From Pseudoselenomonas ruminantium (GTDB taxonomy: Bacteria > Bacillota > Negativicutes > Selenomonadales > Selenomonadaceae): 40,235 nt of DNA. Below are positions 17,013-24,521 of the stretch, one piece after another. The stretch covers positions 1 through 40,235 of the forward strand of contig CACZIV010000010.1 in assembly GCA_902781305.1 (NCBI GenBank), written 5' to 3'. A program made the translations under genes and the position numbers. How positions within the stretch are numbered: the stretch's first letter is position 1; each line of letters begins with the position of its first letter. The notes beneath the pieces are model-generated. The model searched no databases. It saw only the letters and a list, made by a program, of their open reading frames with translations, and was not told the DNA's origin.

Positions 17013-17801
17013 TCAAATAAAACTTTGCACCGCTTTTTCCATCACACAGCAATGGAAAATCTCTGTGCGGTTGGATACATCCATTTTCTTGGCTATCGAA
17101 GTTATGTGCTTCTTCACCGTAGCCTCAGCACAGAACAGTTTATCCGCAATCTGCTGATTGGTCATACCGCGGCAAATAAGCCCCGTAATCTGTCGTTCCC
17201 TGTCCGTAAGACCGAAACGCTCTATCAAAATTTTCTTAGCCAGTTGTCCCTTGGCATTTTGGGGATGGAATTCATAAATACGACGGGTAATCAGGGGTTC
17301 GAGCAGGCGCATCCGGAACAGTTCCTTCTCATCAAAGTTGCCGCTTTCTTTACGACGCAGCAGCCAGAATTTGCCTAAGAGCAGACCATGATGTACCAAA
17401 AACAATTTGCAGGCATAACTCATGCCCCATTCATTGCTAATCAGTTGACCAATTTCCGTATGGGATAAAAATTCATTGCTGAACATATCCGAATCGCGGA
17501 ACACCAATGATTTTTTTTGCCACTCCAACGTGGTGTAAACGCTGGATTTATGTGCCAGGTCAGCCGCCTTAAAAATTTCTGCGACGGTGGGAACGAATTT
17601 GGCATGGGGATATGCCATCGGTTCCAGACAATGTTTTTTGTCTGGTTCGTTCTTTACCACATAAGAAATACCGCAGTCAAAAGGAGCAACCTCACTCAGC
17701 ACTTCGAACACTGTATGCCGGAATTCATCCACGGAGGCGGACATAATCCGCGTAAGTCCAGTAGACATCTGCCAGCATTCCTGTTCATTCAGTTGCAGCA
17801 T
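17013..17801 (-). CDS. LuxR-family transcriptional regulator without receiver domain
   Basis: The C-terminal ~65 residues are a LuxR/GerE helix-turn-helix: GLTDRERQITGLICRGMTN, then QQIADKLFCAEATVKKHI. The first ~185 residues are not a response-regulator receiver, as no phospho-Asp pattern is visible. They look like a GAF/PAS-like sensor fold of unknown ligand, with several cysteines and aromatics. It is monocistronic, between its own promoter and the tRNA gene, and no partner kinase or obvious target lies next to it. Its regulon cannot be told from sequence. Confidence 0.85.
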   Translation of the reverse strand: MLQLNEQECWQMSTGLTRIMSASVDEFRHTVFEVLSEVAPFDCGISYVVKNEPDKKHCLEPMAYPHAKFVPTVAEIFKAADLAHKSSVYTTLEWQKKSLVFRDSDMFSNEFLSHTEIGQLISNEWGMSYACKLFLVHHGLLLGKFWLLRRKESGNFDEKELFRMRLLEPLITRRIYEFHPQNAKGQLAKKILIERFGLTDRERQITGLICRGMTNQQIADKLFCAEATVKKHITSIAKKMDVSNRTEIFHCCVMEKAVQSFI

Positions 17802-17864
17802 ACATTCCTGCCTTTCTTGGGGAAATATGAAATTAACACATCACACACATAACACAACAGATTC

Positions 17865-17893
17865 ATTATACGCTAAAAGAGCGGGTCTTGCAA
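17865..17893 (-). promoter_or_regulatory. Promoter for the LuxR-type gene, with -35 inside the hslO terminator
   Basis: TTGCAA (17888-17893), 17 bp and TATAAT (17865-17870) give good spacing, 64 bases before the gene. The -35 is exactly the central six bases of the upstream terminator hairpin. Confidence 0.65.
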
Positions 17894-17904
17894 GACCCGC
17901 TCTT
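17877..17904 (-). terminator. Intrinsic terminator after hslO
   Basis: The 28 bases are one perfect palindrome (AAGAGCGGGTCTTG / CAAGACCCGCTCTT) followed by TTTTAG on the minus strand, 15 bases past the hslO stop. The plus-strand side (TCTTCTCTAA) is less T-rich. Confidence 0.9.
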
Positions 17905-17919
17905 CTCTAAAGTGGTATA

Positions 17920-18798
17920 TCAGCGCACTTTATCAGCAGCTGCCGCCAGTTCCTGCAGTTCTTCACCGGTAAATTCATACTTCTCATTGCAGAAATGACA
18001 GGAAACTTCCGCCTTGCCATCGGCAACCAGGCTGTCCAAGTCCTCTTTGCCCAGACTGATGAGCACGTTAAAGAGCATTTCCTTGGAACAGTGGCACTTG
18101 AAGGCCAAATCCGTTTCCGACATATAGTTGATGTCAAAGCCCTGCAGCATTTCGGCAATGATGTCTTGGGCTGAATAGCCATTTTCCACCATATGCGAAA
18201 CGGAATTCACCTTCTGCAGGTTGGCTTCAAGCTTCGAGATACATTCCTCTGTCGCATCCGGCAGCGGCTGGATAAAGAAACCGCCCGCCCCAATGCACTT
18301 GAAGTCCGGATTCACCAGAACGCCCAGACCGATACTGGACGGCGTCTGCTCGGAAACATAGAGGTACTTCGTCAAATCGTCGGCAATTTCGCCATCGGTG
18401 ATTTCGCAGCTGCCCGTAATGGGATTTCTAAGGCCCGTAAAGCGGGTCACGGACACGGTACCATTCGTGCCGACACCGCCGCCCACATCAATCTTGCCTT
18501 TGTCATTGAGCGGCAGGTTCACATGGGGATTGCCCACATAACCGCGCACATAGCCTTCCGGCGTAGCATCGGCAGTCACAATGCCCAAGGGGCCGCCACC
18601 ATTAAACTTCACCGTCAGCGCTTCCTTGTTCTTGAGGTTGGCCGCGAGCAAAAGCGCCCCGGTCATCGTGCGCCCCAGGGCTGCTGCCGCCACCGGATAA
18701 CAGTCATGGCGGCGAATCGCCTCATTTACTAAATCCGTAGTCACTGCCGCATAAATGCGTACACCATCGGCCGTGGCTTTTACTAAATGGTCTTTCAT
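17920..18798 (-). CDS. hslO: Redox-regulated chaperone Hsp33
   Basis: Hsp33 is a cytosolic holdase switched on by oxidation and unfolding. The zinc-binding redox switch is intact: C235xC237, 29 residues, C267xxC270. Conserved N-terminal motifs are present (RRHDCYPVAAAALGRTMTGALLLA, then FNGGGPLG). I chose the ATG at 18796-18798 (MKDHLVKATA), giving 292 aa with AGAGG upstream. The open frame extends to 18930 but runs through the upstream terminator and is not protein-like. The gene has terminators on both sides, and I see no clear promoter of its own. Confidence 0.95.
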   Translation of the reverse strand: MKDHLVKATADGVRIYAAVTTDLVNEAIRRHDCYPVAAAALGRTMTGALLLAANLKNKEALTVKFNGGGPLGIVTADATPEGYVRGYVGNPHVNLPLNDKGKIDVGGGVGTNGTVSVTRFTGLRNPITGSCEITDGEIADDLTKYLYVSEQTPSSIGLGVLVNPDFKCIGAGGFFIQPLPDATEECISKLEANLQKVNSVSHMVENGYSAQDIIAEMLQGFDINYMSETDLAFKCHCSKEMLFNVLISLGKEDLDSLVADGKAEVSCHFCNEKYEFTGEELQELAAAADKVR

Positions 18799-18821
18799 TA
18801 CATCTTTCCTCTCAAAAATAA

Positions 18822-18845
18822 AGGCCCTCCCCTGCGGGAAGGCCT
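18822..18845 (-). terminator. Intrinsic terminator after yfcE
   Basis: A 10-bp stem (AGGCCTTCCC / GGGAGGGCCT, one G-U pair) with a 4-nt loop is followed by TTATTTTTG on the minus strand, 6 bases past the yfcE stop and before hslO. Confidence 0.85.
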
Positions 18846-18850
18846 GCTTG

Positions 18851-19411
18851 TCAATCAAACGTATAAGTTGCCAGAACTTCGTCCGTATCAATATCATAAA
18901 TCGAAATCGTCTTTTTGTCCAGCACCGCAAAGGTATTGCGCTTGTCCTCCCGCTTGGAAAGAGCTGCTGAACCCGGATTCAAAAAGACGGTATTGCCCCG
19001 CTTTTCGAGCACCGTGGTATGGATATGACCGCTGATAAAGAGGTCGGCCTTTAAGTGTGCCGCCAGTTTATCCTTTTCGGCATCCGTCATCACGGCATCA
19101 CCGTGGGTCACGATAATGCGCAGCCCCTCAGCCACGACATAGGCATAAGGCGCTTCAATGGGCAGTTCCAGGCAGCTGGCATCTACGGAAGAATCGCAGT
19201 TGCCCTTGGCAATGATGACCGGCACCGGGCAGTTGTTGATTTTTTCCACGAGTCCGGCCGGATTATAGTCCGCCTTCATCGGATTGCGCGGCCCATGATA
19301 GAGCACATCCCCGGCATGAAGAATCATATCCGCATCATGGAACTGCTTGTCAAATGCTGTCTGCCATGCGCCCTCATGGCCGTGCGTATCGCTGATAATG
19401 CCTATTTTCAT
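18851..19411 (-). CDS. yfcE: YfcE/MJ0936-type metallophosphoesterase
   Basis: A 186-aa calcineurin-like phosphodiesterase of the YfcE family, which hydrolyses model phosphodiesters with Mn2+; the natural substrate is unknown. All metal-site motifs are present in order: SDTHG near the start, GDVLYHG, GNCDS, THGD, SGHIHT and the closing NPGSAA. It follows ribH by 24 bases with no terminator between, so it is probably the last gene of the FMN-controlled rib operon. A link to flavin metabolism is possible but only by position. Confidence 0.92.
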   Translation of the reverse strand: MKIGIISDTHGHEGAWQTAFDKQFHDADMILHAGDVLYHGPRNPMKADYNPAGLVEKINNCPVPVIIAKGNCDSSVDASCLELPIEAPYAYVVAEGLRIIVTHGDAVMTDAEKDKLAAHLKADLFISGHIHTTVLEKRGNTVFLNPGSAALSKREDKRNTFAVLDKKTISIYDIDTDEVLATYTFD

Positions 19412-19435
19412 TTGCTTTCAGCCTCCTAAATACAC

Positions 19436-19903
19436 TTAGCCGATTTTTTTCAGCAGGTTTGCCATTTCCATAGCGGCCATAGCAGCATCCGTACCCTTGT
19501 TGCCGGCCTTCGTGCCTGCGCGTTCCACAGCCTGCTCGATGTTTTCCGTGGTCACCACGCCGAAGATAGTCGGTACGCCCGTCTGCATGCCAACCTGGGC
19601 AACACCCTTGGAAACCTCGTTGCAGACATAGTCATAGTGGGTCGTCGAACCACGGATGACAGCGCCCAGCGCGATAACGGCATCATACTTGCCGGATTCA
19701 GCCATCTTCTTGGCTACCACGGGAATTTCAAATGCCCCCGGAACCCAGGCCACATCAATATCCTCGTCGTTGGCTTCGTGACGGTGCAGGGCATCCAAAG
19801 CGCCGCCCAAGAGCTTGCTCGTAATAAATTCGTTAAAGCGGGCTACTACGATACCCACTTTCATATCTTTTGCGGTAATAAAACCTTCAATAACATTAGC
19901 CAT
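19436..19903 (-). CDS. ribH: 6,7-dimethyl-8-ribityllumazine synthase
   Basis: RibH condenses the product of RibD (plus a phosphatase) with the DHBP made by RibBA, giving lumazine, the substrate of RibE. At 155 aa it is standard. The substrate motifs are clear: VARFNEFIT, the AFEIP segment, [14 protein letters not shown] with the catalytic His, and [12 protein letters not shown]. It lies 25 bases after ribBA in the riboflavin operon. Confidence 0.97.
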   Translation of the reverse strand: MANVIEGFITAKDMKVGIVVARFNEFITSKLLGGALDALHRHEANDEDIDVAWVPGAFEIPVVAKKMAESGKYDAVIALGAVIRGSTTHYDYVCNEVSKGVAQVGMQTGVPTIFGVVTTENIEQAVERAGTKAGNKGTDAAMAAMEMANLLKKIG

Positions 19904-19928
19904 TGTCTATTCCTCCCAATACCATAAA

Positions 19929-21140
19929 TTATTTTAAGGTGTCATCATTTAAGAGATGGCCCATCTTCGTCTTTTTGATGGTCAGATACTTCTTGTCGAA
20001 CTTGTTGGCATGAATCATCAGCGGCACGCGTTCCGTGATGGTCAGGCCATAACCTTCAAGACCTGCACGTTTAGCCGGATTGTTGGTCATCAGGCGAATG
20101 CTCGTCAGGCCCAAATCGGCAAGAATCTGTGCGCCGATACCATAATCGCGCAGGTCGGGGGCAAAGCCCAGTTCCACATTGGCCTCTACCGTATCGCGGC
20201 CTTTATCCTGCAGGGCATAGGCGCGCATCTTGTTGGCCAGGCCAATGCCGCGGCCTTCCTGACGCATGTAAAGCACTACACCTTCGCCGGCTGCTTCAAT
20301 CTTCTGCAGAGCCGCCTGCAGCTGGTCGCCGCAGTCACAACGCAGGGAGCCCAGCGCATCGCCCGTCAGGCATTCGGAATGCACACGCACGAGCACGTCT
20401 TTCTTGCCTTCCACATCGCCCTTGACGATAGCCAAATGGCATTTGCCGTCGAGCTTGCTCTCGTAGGACTTAATGCGGAAATGGCCGAACTTGCTCGGGA
20501 AATCCACATCTGCCACCTTCTGCACGAAGGATTCCGTACGCTTGCGGTATTCAATCAGGGATTTTACCGTGATCATATGGAGATTGTGTTCCTTGGCGAA
20601 CTCAATGAGCTTCGGCGTACGCATCATGTGACCGTCATCATCCATGATTTCGCAGCAAAGGCCTGCAGGATAGAAACCGGCAAGGCGTGCCAAATCCGTG
20701 GTCGTTTCCGTATGACCGGCACGGCGCAGTACACCGCCCTCTACCGAACGCAGCGGGAACACATGGCCCGGACGGCGGAAGCTCGATGCCTTGGCCTTGG
20801 GGTCCAAGAGCAGGCGGATAGTCTGGCAGCGCTCGTAAGCGGAAATGCCCGTCTCCGTATCGTAAGCGTCAATCGACACCGTGAAAGCCGTCTCATGGTT
20901 ATCCGTATTGTTGACCACCATCTGACCAATATTGAGTTCATCCAAACGCTTGCCGTCAATCGGCGTGCAGATAAGGCCCTTGGCATAAGTAGCCATGAAG
21001 TTGATGTCTTCCGGCGTAACCGTAGCTGCAGCGACAATCAAATCGCCTTCGTTTTCGCGGTCTTCATCATCGACCACCACAACCATCTTACCATTTTTTA
21101 TATCTTCGATTGCCTGTTCAACCGTTGCAAAATCTGACAT
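19929..21140 (-). CDS. ribBA: Bifunctional DHBP synthase / GTP cyclohydrolase II
   Basis: This 403-aa protein makes both precursors of riboflavin. Residues 1-200 are 3,4-dihydroxy-2-butanone 4-phosphate synthase, with the [10 protein letters not shown] metal motif and GHVFPLR and [13 protein letters not shown]. Residues 205-400 are GTP cyclohydrolase II, with three zinc cysteines in [16 protein letters not shown] and the RQEGRGIGL loop. Both active sites look complete. It is 16 bases after ribE in the operon. Confidence 0.97.
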   Translation of the reverse strand: MSDFATVEQAIEDIKNGKMVVVVDDEDRENEGDLIVAAATVTPEDINFMATYAKGLICTPIDGKRLDELNIGQMVVNNTDNHETAFTVSIDAYDTETGISAYERCQTIRLLLDPKAKASSFRRPGHVFPLRSVEGGVLRRAGHTETTTDLARLAGFYPAGLCCEIMDDDGHMMRTPKLIEFAKEHNLHMITVKSLIEYRKRTESFVQKVADVDFPSKFGHFRIKSYESKLDGKCHLAIVKGDVEGKKDVLVRVHSECLTGDALGSLRCDCGDQLQAALQKIEAAGEGVVLYMRQEGRGIGLANKMRAYALQDKGRDTVEANVELGFAPDLRDYGIGAQILADLGLTSIRLMTNNPAKRAGLEGYGLTITERVPLMIHANKFDKKYLTIKKTKMGHLLNDDTLK

Positions 21141-21155
21141 ATTCTATCTCCTTGC

Positions 21156-21794
21156 TTAAAATCCGTTTTCCCTCAAAAAATCAAGGGTCATATTGCTTTG
21201 TGCCTTGGCTGGAGCGTTGCTTCCTTTGAGCATCTTTTCCACATACTTGCCCAGCACATCCGTTTCAATATTGATGGGGCTGCCCACCTTTTTGCTACCC
21301 AGATTCGTGACCTCCCGCGTATGCGGAATCAGGCTGACGGTAAAATCACTGTCCGTCACCTTGGCCACCGTCAGGCTGATGCCGTCCAATGCCACAGAGC
21401 CTTTCTCCACGATATAGCGCAAAAGACTGCTGTCTGCGCTCACCGTCATCAAAATGGCATTGCCTTCATCGGCAAATTTGACAATCTCGCCGGTACCATC
21501 AATATGACCGCTGACGATATGACCGCCCAAACGGCTGGCGAGCGTCAACGCCCGTTCCAAATTCACAGGACTGCCCTTTTTGAGTTCCGCCAGCGACGTA
21601 CGGCGCACCGTTTCCGGCATTACATCAGCCGTGAAACCTGACCGGTCAAAATGTGTGACCGTCAGACATACACCGTTGACCGCAATGCTGTCGCCCAAAT
21701 GCACATCTTCGATTACCTTCGAGCAGTTAACGACGAGACTGCCACCGCCGATACGGGCGACCTGCCCTACTTCTTCAATTATGCCTGTAAACAA
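21156..21794 (-). CDS. ribE: Riboflavin synthase alpha chain
   Basis: The enzyme dismutates two lumazine molecules into riboflavin. The 212-aa chain shows the internal duplication of the family: barrel one opens with [10 protein letters not shown] and holds NGVCLTV, barrel two opens with [12 protein letters not shown] and holds DGISLTV. The MFTGI N-terminus and length are typical. It follows ribD by 4 bases. The same function is also called ribC in some species. Confidence 0.96.
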   Translation of the reverse strand: MFTGIIEEVGQVARIGGGSLVVNCSKVIEDVHLGDSIAVNGVCLTVTHFDRSGFTADVMPETVRRTSLAELKKGSPVNLERALTLASRLGGHIVSGHIDGTGEIVKFADEGNAILMTVSADSSLLRYIVEKGSVALDGISLTVAKVTDSDFTVSLIPHTREVTNLGSKKVGSPINIETDVLGKYVEKMLKGSNAPAKAQSNMTLDFLRENGF

Positions 21795-21798
21795 TCCC

Positions 21799-22899
21799 TC
21801 ACCGCCCTTTTACATAACCAGTCAGTAAAATATCCTGGCCAATGGTTTCTACCGTGGTGTGCTCCAGTTCCACCGCTTCGGTAAGTTCGGCAAAACCTTC
21901 GCCTTCCACCGGTGTCAACGCCTCACGCCCGCCAATCAGCTTGGGCGCGATAAAAGCATGAACCTTGTCCACGAGTCCGGCCTTAAGCAGGGAGAAATTC
22001 ACCTGTCCGCCGCCTTCGACAAACACTGAGCAAATCTCCATTTCGCCGAGCTTGCGCATAAGCAAGTCCATATCCACCTGTTCGCCGTCACCGGCAACCA
22101 TGATGGCTACGCCCTTATCTTTAAGCGCCTGCACACGCTCCTGCGGCGCCTTGGCTGTCACGGCAATAATGGTCAGTGCCGCGCCATCGGTTACTAAGTT
22201 AGCGTCTAGCGGCGTGCGGGCCTTGCTGTCCACGACAATGCGCACAGGATTTTTGCCCTGCCCGTCCGGCAGCCGCGCCGTAAGGCTCGGATTATCCGCC
22301 AGCACCGTACCAATACCCACCATGATGCCATCATAGGTGTCACGATATTCATGCACCCTGCGCCTTGCCGCTTCGCCGGTAATCCACTGGGATTTTCCGG
22401 TATGCGTGGCAATCTTGCCGTCAAGGCTCATGGCGGTTTTAAGCACCACAAAGGGCTTTTGCACAGCTATCCATTTCAGGAACACCTCATTGAGCGCGCG
22501 GGCTTCATCTTCCAATACGCCACAGCGCACTTCAATACCTGCCCGTTCCAGGATGGCTATGCCCTTGCCTGCTACCTTGGGATTGGGGTCGCCCATGCCG
22601 ATGACCACGCGCTTAATCCCGGCTTTGACCACGGCTTCGGCACAGGGGCCGGTGCGGCCATAATGAGAGCAAGGTTCCAGCGTCACATAGAGCGTGGCGC
22701 CTTTTGCCAAATCTCCTGCCATATTCAGCGCATGAATCTCCGCGTGCGGTGTGCCCGCCTTGCGATGCCAGCCGGCGCCGACAATGCGCCCTTCCCGCAC
22801 AATTACCGCGCCCACCAAGGGATTGGGCGACGTGCGGCCAATGGCGTTGCGGGCTAAGTTAAGTGCCACCCGCATAAAATCTTCATCTTGCAAATTCAT
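21799..22899 (-). CDS. ribD: Bifunctional pyrimidine deaminase/reductase RibD
   Basis: RibD carries out the second and third steps of riboflavin synthesis. The deaminase (residues 1-140) shows HAEIHAL and PCSHYGRTGPC, the zinc and catalytic motif. The reductase (from 145) shows KTAMSLDGKIATHTGKSQWIT and the FVEGGG NADPH-site segment. I placed the start at ATG 22897-22899 (MNLQDEDFMRVAL), giving 366 aa. The GAGG site lies only 2 bases before it, so TTG at 22891-22893 (spacing about 7) is a real alternative. A longer frame to 22950 enters the riboswitch terminator and is unlikely. It is the first gene of the rib operon. Confidence 0.94.
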   Translation of the reverse strand: MNLQDEDFMRVALNLARNAIGRTSPNPLVGAVIVREGRIVGAGWHRKAGTPHAEIHALNMAGDLAKGATLYVTLEPCSHYGRTGPCAEAVVKAGIKRVVIGMGDPNPKVAGKGIAILERAGIEVRCGVLEDEARALNEVFLKWIAVQKPFVVLKTAMSLDGKIATHTGKSQWITGEAARRRVHEYRDTYDGIMVGIGTVLADNPSLTARLPDGQGKNPVRIVVDSKARTPLDANLVTDGAALTIIAVTAKAPQERVQALKDKGVAIMVAGDGEQVDMDLLMRKLGEMEICSVFVEGGGQVNFSLLKAGLVDKVHAFIAPKLIGGREALTPVEGEGFAELTEAVELEHTTVETIGQDILLTGYVKGR

Positions 22900-22939
22900 C
22901 ACCTCAAATTCTCGGGAATTCAGGTTTGTGAATGAGACG

Positions 22940-22973
22940 AAAAAAGCCACCGGGAATTATCTTCGCGGTGGCT
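22940..22973 (-). terminator. Riboswitch-controlled terminator before ribD
   Basis: An 8-bp stem (AGCCACCG / CGGTGGCT) with a 13-nt loop is followed by a T-run on the minus strand. It lies between the FMN aptamer and ribD and is the likely expression platform for transcription attenuation. Confidence 0.85.
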
Positions 22974-22997
22974 AAAATTGCATGCAAACAAACATGC

Positions 22998-23107
22998 CTT
23001 TTCTCATCCCGACTATACGGTCGGCTTCGGAATTTCACCGAATCGTGCCTGAACACTCAGGCTTGCGGGCTATACCGCCGGTGGGGAACTGCCCCCCGCC
23101 TCAAAGA
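22998..23107 (-). ncRNA. FMN riboswitch (RFN element)
   Basis: The minus strand carries the conserved RFN core in order: CTTTGAGGCGGGG, GCAGTTCCCCACCGGCGGTA, AGCCCGC, then a variable stem (GCCTGAGTGTTCAGGC), GATTCGGTGAAATTCCGAAGCCGAC and GGATGAGA. This is the well-known FMN sensor. FMN binding should let the terminator at 22940-22973 form, stopping ribD-ribE-ribBA-ribH. Boundaries are approximate to a few bases. Confidence 0.96.
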
Positions 23108-23123
23108 CAAATCTCTGCCCATT

Positions 23124-23152
23124 ATATTAGCATAAATAGGGCAAAAAATCAA
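23124..23152 (-). promoter_or_regulatory. Promoter of the riboflavin operon
   Basis: TTGATT (23147-23152), 17 bp and TAATAT (23124-23129) lie 16 bases before the FMN aptamer. The -35 sits only a few bases from the stop codon of the upstream gene. Confidence 0.65.
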
Positions 23153-23153
23153 G

Positions 23154-24386
23154 TTAACCAAAAGTCAATTGTCCATCAGCGCCCACCGCACAGATATCCG
23201 TTTTGGACGGATTTCCAGCCGTAGCATTGCGGTCAATGCGGAAACCATTGGGATTCGTCAAAAACCGCCAAAACTCCTGCTCTGCCGGTGCTACAGAAAT
23301 CACATGCCTAAAGGTATACGGCAGGGTGCCAATATGCTGAACCTTGCCGTTTTTAATGCCAAAGACAACGGTCTGTCTGCTCCCGTCTTCGGTACGTCCA
23401 TCCACATACAGATAGTTCTTCTTATCCTTCATATGAATCAGCACCGGCTGCAAATCCTTTAGCGCTGTATCCCACTCTGTTTGCTGTCCATTCACTACCA
23501 CAGCCAGTTTTTCACCCAAATCACTGACTTCCAACATATCCCGTCTGCCGTTATCTCCCAGTGAGGTAATCAATGGATAGTCGGAAGGAAACGGCTGGGC
23601 ATATTCCTGCGGCACCTGCAAGTAGGATTCGTGGAAAAGCTGCGGTGCCTCCTGATAAAGTATCGTAACCGTCAGCAAACCTGCCGCATAGGGGGCTATA
23701 TCATAGGGATTAAAATAGAAGGTAATTCCCCGCGGGTCAAGTGTCCAATTGAGTTTTCCCTGCAGGGCATAGCTGCGCACATTCGTCGCCGTATCCTCAA
23801 AATACGCATGCGCATAATCCTTTTCCAACCGCTTAATGATGAGCTCGGTGAGTTTTCCGGTGTCCTTTACCACATGGGAAAGTGCTATCTCCTCCCCGCT
23901 CAGGGAATTGAGATTCACTCCATGCCAAGCATACATGCCATGTGCACCACCGCTATACGTACTTTCCATTTCCAAATAACTCACCACATATTCATCGGCC
24001 CGGCGCATCTGGACATCCATATCCTGATAATAGGAACGATAATAATCCGAGGAAACTTCCTGACGGAATTGCTTTGCCTCTTTTGTCATTTCCCGCCGAT
24101 TCTTTTGCACCCGTTCCCAATCGGCTTTGGTGCGCCGTTCAATCGCTGCCGCAAGCTCTGGATGGCTTTTACGCAAATCTTCATCTACGGCCAAGCCCGC
24201 CCACTTTTGATGCAGCAGTTCATACTCGCCCCGTTCATCTTTGCCCATATCATTTTGCTGACGAACCTGTTTGAAAAAACCATCCAAGGCACGAGGCGCA
24301 GCACCTTCTGTATGTCCTGCCGCCAAACTCCCCAGCGTCAACAATGACGCACAAAACAGGGCAAAAACTTTCTGTTTACCGAACAT
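23154..24386 (-). CDS. Secreted DUF3298/DUF4163-type protein
   Basis: The 410-aa protein starts MFGKQKVFALFCASLLTLGS, a signal peptide, so it is exported. The central region matches the DUF4163-DUF3298 layout: YVVSYLEMESTYSGGAHG with a following paired-domain helix (GKLTELIIKRLEKDY), then WTLDPRGITFYFNPYDIAPYAAG. In its relatives this module sits in cell-envelope proteins of unknown role. The last ~130 residues look like strands, possibly a small beta-propeller-like part. The ATG at 24384-24386 has AAGGAGGG upstream; a longer frame to 24509 lacks such a site. Confidence 0.75.
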   Translation of the reverse strand: MFGKQKVFALFCASLLTLGSLAAGHTEGAAPRALDGFFKQVRQQNDMGKDERGEYELLHQKWAGLAVDEDLRKSHPELAAAIERRTKADWERVQKNRREMTKEAKQFRQEVSSDYYRSYYQDMDVQMRRADEYVVSYLEMESTYSGGAHGMYAWHGVNLNSLSGEEIALSHVVKDTGKLTELIIKRLEKDYAHAYFEDTATNVRSYALQGKLNWTLDPRGITFYFNPYDIAPYAAGLLTVTILYQEAPQLFHESYLQVPQEYAQPFPSDYPLITSLGDNGRRDMLEVSDLGEKLAVVVNGQQTEWDTALKDLQPVLIHMKDKKNYLYVDGRTEDGSRQTVVFGIKNGKVQHIGTLPYTFRHVISVAPAEQEFWRFLTNPNGFRIDRNATAGNPSKTDICAVGADGQLTFG

Positions 24387-24486
24387 GATTTTTCCCTCCT
24401 TTTCATTATATATACCTGTTTGCATTATTCGCCATAATCGTAACAAACTCCTTGTGAAGTCAGCAATTTTCCTTATACACGACAAA

Positions 24487-24513
24487 GCGCCTGTCACCCA
24501 TAGTGACAAGCGC
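24487..24513 (-). terminator. Terminator after the EF-G-like gene
   Basis: An 11-bp stem (GCGCTTGTCAC / GTGACAGGCGC, one G-U) with a short loop starts 8 bases beyond the stop at 24522. The following TTTGTC is only moderately T-rich. Read on the plus strand it is followed by GTTTTCTTTATT, but no plus-strand gene is there. Confidence 0.65.
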
Positions 24514-24521
24514 CGTTTTCT

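Noticed and set aside
18799-18930. N-terminal extension of Hsp33
   Set aside because: The added part would translate through the yfcE terminator and is not similar to Hsp33; the ATG at 18798 gives the normal length.
19956-21137. Plus-strand open frame of 393 codons opposite ribBA
   Set aside because: It mirrors ribBA codon structure and is rich in His, Ala and Arg as expected for an antisense shadow.
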